Shown piece by piece: positions 1 through 5,444 of a stretch of 12,174 nucleotides of DNA. Origin of the DNA: Thermoleophilia bacterium (lineage in GTDB: Bacteria > Actinomycetota > Thermoleophilia > Gaiellales > Gaiellaceae). The notes under the pieces are model-generated. The model searched no databases. It saw only the letters and a program-made list of their open reading frames with translations, and was not told the DNA's origin. Made by a program: the position numbers and the translations under genes. The stretch covers positions 1 to 12,174 of the forward strand of contig JAICTB010000048.1 of assembly GCA_025936595.1 (NCBI GenBank), read 5' to 3'. The number at the start of each line of letters is the position of its first letter. Within the stretch, counting starts at the first letter, position 1.

Positions 1-500
1 ATCTCTGCGACTACGCGCCGTTCGACGAGGACGTCCGCTTCATTCCCGGTCACGGCATGCGGGCGTTCGACACCGCATTCGGACGCATGGCGACGCTGAT
101 CTGCAACGACGCGTGGCAGCCGTTCCTGCCGTCGCTCGCGGTGCACGACGGCGCGGAGGTCCTGCTGATCCCGGCCGCGAGCTCGACGGCGGTGCCGGAA
201 GCCGAGGCCTACTGGAACGAGTTGACCCGTTTCTACGCCCGGATGCTCGGGTGCTACGTCGTGTTCGTGAACCGGGTGGGGAGAGAGGACGGCGGCCTCA
301 CCTTCTGGGGCGGCTCGCACGTGGTCGACCCGCGGGGGGACGTTGTGGCGCAGGCGCCGCGGCTCGAGGAGTCGCTCGTGCTCGCGGAGATCGACCTGGA
401 GCGCGTTGCGGAGCGCCGCCGCGAGCTGCCGCTCGCCGGGCTCCGCCCCGAGGTCCTGCGGAACGAGCTCGAGCGCCTCGGCACGGCAGGAGTCCGGTGA
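1..500 (+). CDS. Nitrilase-superfamily carbon-nitrogen hydrolase, 3' part
   Basis: The gene enters from the left edge; the reading frame is open from base 3 and stops with TGA at 498-500, leaving about 165 residues of a family usually 260-300 long. The nucleophile region reads LICNDAW with the catalytic Cys codon at 102-104, followed by a strand of the type LLIPAAS. Further on come ARMLGCYVVFVNRVG and GGSHVVDPRG, typical of the second half of the alpha-beta-beta-alpha fold. Family members cleave C-N bonds of linear amides, carbamoyl compounds or nitriles in the cytoplasm through a Glu-Lys-Cys triad; the Glu and Lys are expected upstream of the window. The stop overlaps the start of the Rieske oxygenase gene (GTGA), so the two are translationally coupled and probably act in one pathway. 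The substrate cannot be told from this fragment. Confidence 0.85.
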   Translation, partial: LCDYAPFDEDVRFIPGHGMRAFDTAFGRMATLICNDAWQPFLPSLAVHDGAEVLLIPAASSTAVPEAEAYWNELTRFYARMLGCYVVFVNRVGREDGGLTFWGGSHVVDPRGDVVAQAPRLEESLVLAEIDLERVAERRRELPLAGLRPEVLRNELERLGTAGVR

Positions 501-1774
501 CGCAGCCGCGTGGCAACCCGCCGCGGCCGATCGCCGTCGATGCCTTCACCCGCGAGGAGACGTATGCGGCGACACGGCTGCCGGTCGATCTCGCGTCGAG
601 CCTGATTCCCGACGCCTATGTCTCCGAGCAGTTCCGCGAGCTCGAGCTCGAGCGCGTCTTCGCGAGGTCGTGGGTTCCGGTCTGCGTCACCGCCGAGGTC
701 GCGGAGCCGGGCAGCTTCGTCGTCGCGACCGTCGCCGGGCGATCGTTGATTGTCTGCCGCGACCGCGACGGAGCGCTGCACGCGCACCACAACGTCTGCC
801 GCCATCGTGGAACGCAGCTCGTCGCGGAGACGCACGGCCGGGTCGAGCGCTTCTTCCAGTGCCCCTACCACGCGTGGGCCTACGGGCTCGACGGGACGTG
901 TCTCGGCACGCCGCTCTTCACGCCGGAGGCGGGCATCCCCGACGACCAGCGCGGCGCGTTCGACACGTCGGGCGTGACCGCGTTCGACAAGGCGGACTAC
1001 GGCCTCCATCCGGCACGCGTCGCCGCCTGGGGCTGCCTCGTCTTCGTATGCCTCGACCCGGACGCGCCGAGCCTCGAGTCCGAGCTCGGCGACCTGCCCG
1101 CGCGCCTCGAGGGGTACCGCCTCGACGAGCAGCGGTTGCTACGGCGGGTCGATTACGAGATTGCGGCGAACTGGAAGCTCGTCGGCGAGAACTTCATGGA
1201 GTACTACCACCTGCCTTGGGTGCATCCCGGTCTCGTCAAGGTCTCGCCGCTGAAGGACCATCACCGCTGGCAGGGCGAGGGGATGTACGTCGGCTTCTGC
1301 ACGTCGCCGATCGCCGCGAACACCGATGACGGCGGCTGGCAGGGGCTACCGGCGCTGCACTCGCTGGGCGAGAGCGACGCGACGAGCGCGCGCTTCGCGT
1401 GGCTCTTCCCGAACCTCGCGCTGAACGCGCTTCCGAACCACACCTTCGTGATGCTCACGCGCCCGACGGCGACCGGCCGCACCGAGGAGGCGACCTACCT
1501 CCTCGCGCATCCCGACGCGATCGCCGCCTCTGCAGATGCCGAGGCCGACGTCGACGCGCTGCTCGCGTTCTGGGACGAGGTGAATCGCGAGGACATCGGC
1601 ATCGTCGAGCGCGTGCAGCTCGGCCTCGGCGACCCCGCGTTCACCGGCGGGCGGCTCTGTTACCGGTTCGAGGAGTCGGTGCACCGCTTCCAGAACATGG
1701 TCGTCGACCGCATGCTCGGCATCCGGCGCGTCCCGCCCGGCGACGAGGTGCCGCAGCGGCCGATGTTCGGCTGA
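497..1774 (+). CDS. Rieske non-heme iron oxygenase, quaternary-amine demethylase type (alpha subunit)
   Basis: A 425-residue oxygenase alpha subunit starts at the GTG that overlaps the amidase stop (GTGA). The N-terminal Rieske domain shows C101-x-H103 (VCRHRG) and C122-x-x-H125 (CPYHAW), the [2Fe-2S] ligands. The catalytic domain has NWKLVGENFMEYYHLPWVHPG at about 225-245, giving H238 and H243 as mononuclear iron ligands, with D366 in a REDIGIVERV context as the likely carboxylate ligand. Length and the ENFMEYYH signature fit the branch containing choline, carnitine, glycine betaine and stachydrine oxygenases, which hydroxylate an N-methyl group and release formaldehyde. Ring-hydroxylating dioxygenases are the main alternative. 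No reductase or ferredoxin partner is seen in the window. The sarcosine-oxidase-like genes further right handle secondary or tertiary N-methyl amines, so the pair could demethylate one betaine stepwise (inference). Confidence 0.88.
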   Translation: MTQPRGNPPRPIAVDAFTREETYAATRLPVDLASSLIPDAYVSEQFRELELERVFARSWVPVCVTAEVAEPGSFVVATVAGRSLIVCRDRDGALHAHHNVCRHRGTQLVAETHGRVERFFQCPYHAWAYGLDGTCLGTPLFTPEAGIPDDQRGAFDTSGVTAFDKADYGLHPARVAAWGCLVFVCLDPDAPSLESELGDLPARLEGYRLDEQRLLRRVDYEIAANWKLVGENFMEYYHLPWVHPGLVKVSPLKDHHRWQGEGMYVGFCTSPIAANTDDGGWQGLPALHSLGESDATSARFAWLFPNLALNALPNHTFVMLTRPTATGRTEEATYLLAHPDAIAASADAEADVDALLAFWDEVNREDIGIVERVQLGLGDPAFTGGRLCYRFEESVHRFQNMVVDRMLGIRRVPPGDEVPQRPMFG

Positions 1775-1779
1775 AGGTC

Positions 1780-1785
1780 TATGAT
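1780..1785 (+). promoter_or_regulatory. Candidate -10 element for the ribosomal protection gene
   Basis: TATGAT matches the -10 consensus at five of six positions and lies just after the stop of the Rieske gene, in a stretch less GC-rich than its surroundings. No convincing -35 is visible. A start near 1792 would give an untranslated leader of about 100 bases before the GTG at 1892, holding the short leader ORF noted separately. Confidence 0.35.
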
Positions 1786-1830
1786 CCATCCCGTTCGTCC
1801 AAGCGGCGCCGGTCGACCAGGGAGCTAGAA

Positions 1831-1944
1831 GTGCCACACGCGTTCATGTCAATCGAAATGGGCTTCATGACCTATTCGGAGGGTATGACGCGTGGCGAAG
1901 CAAGAGCTCAACCTGGGAATCCTGGCGCATGTAGACGCCGGTAA
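1831..1944 (+). promoter_or_regulatory. Candidate 37-codon leader ORF overlapping the ribosomal protection gene start
   Basis: A GTG at 1831 is preceded by a good Shine-Dalgarno, AGGGAG at 1819-1824, with a 6-base spacer. The frame runs 37 codons, is rich in Met near its start (FMSIEMGFMTY), and ends with TAA at 1942-1944, so it overlaps the first 53 bases of the ribosomal protection gene in another frame. Tet(M)-type genes are known to be controlled by a short leader peptide and transcriptional attenuation. A translated leader here could report ribosome stalling. Whether it is translated is not shown by the sequence, and no clear attenuator hairpin was found. Confidence 0.3.
1878..1883 (+). 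promoter_or_regulatory. Ribosome binding site GGAGGG for GTG at 1892
   Basis: GGAGGG lies 8 bases before the GTG at 1892. It decides the start over the closer ATG at 1885, which is in another frame. Such a strong site is unusual in this window, where most genes have none. Confidence 0.75.
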
Positions 1945-3850
1945 GACAACTCTCACCGAACGGCTGCTGTACGAGGCCGGCGTGATCGACGAGATCGGCA
2001 GCGTCGATGCCGGGACGACGCAGACCGACACGCTGGCGCTCGAGCGGCAGCGCGGCATCACGATCAAGTCGGCCGTCGCGGCCTTCGCGGTCGGCAACGT
2101 GCATGTCAACCTGATCGACACCCCCGGGCACCCCGACTTTATCGCCGAGGTGGAACGCGTGCTGAGCGTGCTTGACGGCGCGATCCTCGTCGTCTCGGGC
2201 GTCGAGGGCGTGCAGCCGCAGACGCAGATCCTGATGCGGGCGCTCCAGCGCCTGCGCACGCCGACTCTCGTCTTCGTCAACAAGATGGATCGCACCGGCG
2301 CAGATGCCGGGCGCGCCCTCGGCTCGATCGCGCAGCGCCTGTCGGACGCCGTCGTCGCGGTCGGGCACTCGCTCGACGGCGACCCCGGTTTCAAGGCTCG
2401 TGTGGCGGAGCTGCTTGCGGAGCGGGACGAGTCGATCCTGTCGGCGTACGTCGAGAATCCCGCCGGCGTGTCGTCCCGTGTGCTGCGCTCCGCACTGGCG
2501 GATCAGACGAAGCGTGCGCTCGTGCATCCGGTGTTCTTCGGCTCCGCCGTCACCGGTGCGGGCGTGCGTCCGTTGATGGACGGCATCGCCGAGCTGCTGC
2601 CGGTCGCAGGGGGCGAGGCCGACGGCCCTCTCTCCGCCGCCGTCTTCAAGGTCGAGCGCGGCGCAGCCGGGGAGAAGATCGCGTACGTCCGGATGTTCTC
2701 GGGGCGGATCCAGGTGCGCGACCGGGTCAGCCTCGGCGACGAGCGAGAGAACAAGGTCACGGCGATCGCGGTCTTCGAGCGCGGCCCTGCCGTGCGACGC
2801 TCCTCGGTCTCTGCCGGCGCCGTTGCGAAGCTCTGGGGGCTCGCCGACGTTCGGATCGGCGACCGTATCGGCGAGCTCGGCGCGGATGCGCCGCTGCACC
2901 ATTTCCCACCGCCGACACTCGAGACGGTCGTGGTGCCGTGCGGCGCCGGCGCGGACCGGCTGCGCCCCGCACTCGCACAGCTCGCCGAGCAGGATCCGCT
3001 GATCGACGTGCGGCAGGACGACATCCGGCGCGAGATCTCCGTGTCGCTCTACGGAGAGGTGCAGAAGGAGGTGATCCAGGCGACGCTCGCGGCCGACTTC
3101 GCCGTCGACGTGACGTTCCGCGAGACGACCATGATCTGCATCGAGCGGCTCGCCGGGACGGGCGAAGCCGTCGAGCGGATGCACGAACGGCCAAACCCGT
3201 TCCTCGCGACCGTCGGTCTCCGCGTCGAGCCCGCCGCGATCGGCTCCGGTGTCGCGTTCCGGATCGAGGCGGAGCTGGGCTCGATGCCGCTCGCGTTCTT
3301 CCGCGCGATCGAGGACACCGTGCGGGAGACGCTGCAAGAGGGCCTCTACGGCTGGCAGGTGACCGACCTGAGGGTGACGATCACGCACACCGGCTATCTG
3401 GGGAAGCACGGCCTCGGGCACCAGTACTTCAACAAGAGCATGTCGTCGACCGGTGAGGACTTCCGCAAGCTGACCCCCTTCGTGTTGATGACCGCGCTCG
3501 ACCGAGCGGGCACGACGGTGTGCGAGCCGATCCACCGGTTCCGGCTGGACGCACCGGCCGACGTGCTGGGCACCCTGCTGCCGGCCCTCGTGCGGTTGCA
3601 CGCCGTTCCCCGCACGCAGGCGACTGAAGGCCCGTCGACCATCGTGGAAGGGGAGGTGCCGGCTGCCCACGTGCACGAGCTTCGCCGGCAGCTGCCGGTG
3701 CTGACGCGCGGCGAGGGAGTCGTCGAGTGCCGCTTCGACCGGTTCCACCCCGTCACGGGCGCGATCCCGACGCGGCCGCGGACGACGGTGGACCCACTCG
3801 ACTTCGAGCGCTACGTGCTGCAGCTCTCGCGGCAGGTCGTTCGCGGCTGA
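1892..3850 (+). CDS. Tet(M)/OtrA-like ribosomal protection protein (EF-G paralogue GTPase)
   Basis: A 652-residue translational GTPase, closer in length to ribosomal protection proteins (about 640) than to EF-G (about 700). G1 is AHVDAGKTT at 12-20, the switch I threonine is in RGITI at 54-58, G3 is DTPGH at 76-80 and G4 is NKMD at 130-133. The C-terminal half matches Tet(M) domains III-V, including DFRKLTPFVLMTALDRAGT and the ending HPVTGAIPTRPRT. Proteins of this family bind the ribosome at the EF-G site and eject tetracycline, or act as general ribosome-rescue relatives. The domain IV loop that contacts the drug site (about 508-524, HQYFNKSMSSTGEDF) lacks the YSPVST-like tip of Tet(M), so tetracycline resistance should not be assumed. 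The gene lies inside a catabolic neighbourhood with no obvious link, and has its own leader region. Confidence 0.88.
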   Translation: MAKQELNLGILAHVDAGKTTLTERLLYEAGVIDEIGSVDAGTTQTDTLALERQRGITIKSAVAAFAVGNVHVNLIDTPGHPDFIAEVERVLSVLDGAILVVSGVEGVQPQTQILMRALQRLRTPTLVFVNKMDRTGADAGRALGSIAQRLSDAVVAVGHSLDGDPGFKARVAELLAERDESILSAYVENPAGVSSRVLRSALADQTKRALVHPVFFGSAVTGAGVRPLMDGIAELLPVAGGEADGPLSAAVFKVERGAAGEKIAYVRMFSGRIQVRDRVSLGDERENKVTAIAVFERGPAVRRSSVSAGAVAKLWGLADVRIGDRIGELGADAPLHHFPPPTLETVVVPCGAGADRLRPALAQLAEQDPLIDVRQDDIRREISVSLYGEVQKEVIQATLAADFAVDVTFRETTMICIERLAGTGEAVERMHERPNPFLATVGLRVEPAAIGSGVAFRIEAELGSMPLAFFRAIEDTVRETLQEGLYGWQVTDLRVTITHTGYLGKHGLGHQYFNKSMSSTGEDFRKLTPFVLMTALDRAGTTVCEPIHRFRLDAPADVLGTLLPALVRLHAVPRTQATEGPSTIVEGEVPAAHVHELRRQLPVLTRGEGVVECRFDRFHPVTGAIPTRPRTTVDPLDFERYVLQLSRQVVRG

Positions 3851-3856
3851 ATCGCG

Positions 3857-3862
3857 GATACT
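3857..3862 (+). promoter_or_regulatory. Candidate -10 for a leaderless amidohydrolase transcript
   Basis: GATACT ends exactly 6 bases before the GTG at 3869, and no Shine-Dalgarno precedes that GTG. The same 6-base distance occurs at the IclR gene (6909-6914 to 6921) and at soxB. This suggests transcription starting at the initiation codon. Confidence 0.35.
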
Positions 3863-3868
3863 GACCGG

Positions 3869-4711
3869 GTGCCGAGCTACGACATGCACCAGCACCTCTG
3901 GCCGCACGCGCTCGTCCGCGCGCTGGAGGCGCGCAGCGAGCGGCCGAGACTCCGCGGCTCCCGGCTCGAGCTTCCGGGCGGTGACTCGGAGATCGACCTG
4001 CGCGCGCACGAGCTCGACAACCGGCTCGCGGCGCTCGACCGCGACGAGATCGATGTTGCGCTGATCTCGTGCCCGCCCACGCTCGAGCTCGGCGAGGAGC
4101 TCGTCGAGGCCTACCACGACGGAATGCTCGAGCTCGTGGCCGCGTCGAGCGGCCGCCTTCGCGCGCTCGCCTGCGGCGCCCCGCGCGAAGGCTTCGCAGG
4201 CGTGTGCATCTCGGCGATCGATCTCGCCGATCTCGCTCCGCTCGCGCCGGTGCTCGCGGAGGTCGAGCGGCGCGGGGAGCTGCTCTTCGTCCACCCCGGC
4301 CCTGCCCTGACCCCGCCGGGCGCGCCCGACTGGTGGCCGGCCGTCGTCGGCTACACGGCGCAGATGCAGGCGGCGTATGCCGCGTGGATCGCGCGCGGCG
4401 CGGCCGCGTGGCCCGGCCTGCGCGTGCTCTTCGCGATCCTCGCAGGCGGCGCGCCGATCCAGCTCGAGCGGCTCGCGTCACGCGGTGTCGACACGCGCGG
4501 GGTTCTGCACGACAACGTCTATCTCGAGACTGCGTCGTACGCGGAGCGTGCACTCGAGCTCGCGATGGCGACCTACGGGGTGGGTCGCCTCGTCTACGGG
4601 AGCGACTGGCCCGTGATCGACGCGCAGCCGACCTTGCGCTCCGTCCGTGGTTTTGGTCAAGCTGTGGTCGACGCCGTCTGCCGGGAAAACCCGGCACGGC
4701 TGCTCGCATGA
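3869..4711 (+). CDS. Amidohydrolase-superfamily metal-dependent hydrolase or lyase (ACMSD-like, PF04909 type)
   Basis: A 280-residue TIM-barrel enzyme. DMHQH gives the D-x-H-x-H metal motif with H7 and H9, LFVHPG gives H142, and LVYGSDWP gives D246; these correspond to the four metal ligands of ACMSD-type decarboxylases. The strand that usually reads AHLAGG carries Ile190 instead (FAILAGG), so the usual second catalytic histidine is missing. Family members decarboxylate, hydrolyse or otherwise cleave C-C, C-N or C-S bonds with Zn or Mn. It stops 10 bases before the thiol dioxygenase gene, so the two are probably one operon. A metal-dependent desulfinase acting on the sulfinate made by the neighbour is an attractive role, but that is inference. 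A lactonase or decarboxylase is equally allowed by the fold. Confidence 0.82.
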   Translation: MPSYDMHQHLWPHALVRALEARSERPRLRGSRLELPGGDSEIDLRAHELDNRLAALDRDEIDVALISCPPTLELGEELVEAYHDGMLELVAASSGRLRALACGAPREGFAGVCISAIDLADLAPLAPVLAEVERRGELLFVHPGPALTPPGAPDWWPAVVGYTAQMQAAYAAWIARGAAAWPGLRVLFAILAGGAPIQLERLASRGVDTRGVLHDNVYLETASYAERALELAMATYGVGRLVYGSDWPVIDAQPTLRSVRGFGQAVVDAVCRENPARLLA

Positions 4712-4721
4712 CAGGGCTTTC

Positions 4722-5276
4722 ATGACAGATCTCCGCGACTGGATCCACGCGCGCGTCGCCCCCGGCGAGAACCTGACGCGGGAGCAGCTCGCCGCGCTCG
4801 CGGTGGCGCTCGGGCACGAGCCGCGGCTCTGGACGGAGCACGTCCGGCACGACCCGAGCACGCGTCATTTCGTGCAGCTGTACCGCGACGCGAACGTCGA
4901 TGTCTGGCTGATCTGCTGGCTCGACGCGCAGGACACCGGCTACCACGACCACGATCTCTCCTCGGGCGCCGTCTACGTCTGCGAGGGGACGCTGTGCGAG
5001 GACTACTTCTACCGTGACGCCGGCGGCTGGATCGACGTGCGGACGCGCGAGCGCTCCGCCGGCGAGGTCTTCGATTTCGACGGCTCGTCGATTCACGGGA
5101 TGCGCCACGCAGGCGGCCCGCCGGCGACGTCGGTGCACGTCTACTCGCCCGCGCTCTGGCGCATGGGCTACTACGAGGCCGGCGAGGGCGGGCTGCGGCG
5201 CGCGTCGATCACCTACGCCGACGAGATGGCCGCCGACGACGCGGCGGCGCACTCCCCCGGCGTGCTGAACGCCTAG
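4722..5276 (+). CDS. Cupin thiol dioxygenase, cysteine dioxygenase type I family
   Basis: A 184-residue single-domain cupin, the usual length for bacterial thiol dioxygenases. ATG 4722 is chosen because AGGG (4713-4716) precedes it by 5 bases and the longer frame would cover the previous gene. The iron ligands are H75 and H77 (GYHDHD) and H125 (SIHGMRH). The outer-sphere triad S137-x-H139-x-Y141 (SVHVYSPAL) is intact. G82 stands where mammalian enzymes have the cross-linking Cys. The substrate-carboxylate arginine of cysteine dioxygenase (Arg60) is not found in the matching RHFVQL segment; a Gln lies there, as in Gln-type mercaptopropionate dioxygenases. The enzyme should convert a thiol to a sulfinate using O2 and Fe(II), but probably not L-cysteine. 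Its amidohydrolase and MIO-less lyase neighbours favour a thiol such as ergothioneine (inference). Its TAG stop is the first base-paired triplet of the element downstream. Confidence 0.88.
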   Translation: MTDLRDWIHARVAPGENLTREQLAALAVALGHEPRLWTEHVRHDPSTRHFVQLYRDANVDVWLICWLDAQDTGYHDHDLSSGAVYVCEGTLCEDYFYRDAGGWIDVRTRERSAGEVFDFDGSSIHGMRHAGGPPATSVHVYSPALWRMGYYEAGEGGLRRASITYADEMAADDAAAHSPGVLNA

Positions 5277-5443
5277 ATGGTTGATCGGCAATTGGCGTTG
5301 TCGCGGGGAGGGTCTGCACCAAGCAGTGTGGTCGACGTGACCGGGGTCAAGGCCGGTGGGCCTTGGCGCCGGGCACGGCGGGCGCAACGCGCCGCGTGCA
5401 GGCCCCCATCCGCGGCGGCGGCGAATTGCCGATCGATCATCTA
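5274..5443 (+). repeat. 170-bp element with 20-bp terminal inverted repeats (MITE or structured RNA)
   Basis: Bases 5274-5293 pair with 5424-5443 over 20 bp without a bulge (two G-U pairs if RNA). Inside, 5310-5319 pairs with 5396-5405 (10 bp, one G-U). That stem encloses three hairpins: 5330-5333/5339-5342, 5348-5354/5359-5365 (seven perfect pairs, GGTG loop) and 5381-5385/5389-5393. The outer ends read TAG and CTA, so the element is bounded by TA on both sides. It runs from the stop codon of the thiol dioxygenase to 1 base before the GTG of the lyase. Removing it with one TA would leave GCC TAA GTG, a seamless stop-start junction like the other tight junctions here. That favours insertion of a MITE with TA target duplication. 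The branched interior equally suits a cis-acting or independent RNA. No known riboswitch or SRP/6S signature was recognised, and there is no coding frame of its own. Confidence 0.7.
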
Positions 5444-5444
5444 A

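Noticed and set aside
1781..1828. 15-codon ORF starting at ATG 1781
   Set aside because: Its ATG lies inside the candidate -10 TATGAT and its upstream AAGG is too close to serve as a ribosome site.
1892..3850. Housekeeping elongation factor G
   Set aside because: The length (652) and the domain III-V signatures match the ribosomal protection family rather than EF-G.
1865..4294. Very long open frame on the minus strand opposite the ribosomal protection and amidohydrolase genes
   Set aside because: Its product is Arg/Glu/His-rich with no recognisable domain. It is the expected mirror of GC-rich codon use in well-supported plus-strand genes.
5274..5443. Intrinsic terminator, SRP RNA, 6S RNA or a known riboswitch
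   Set aside because: No T-run follows the stem, the SRP tetraloop/asymmetric-loop signature is absent, and no conserved riboswitch box was recognised.
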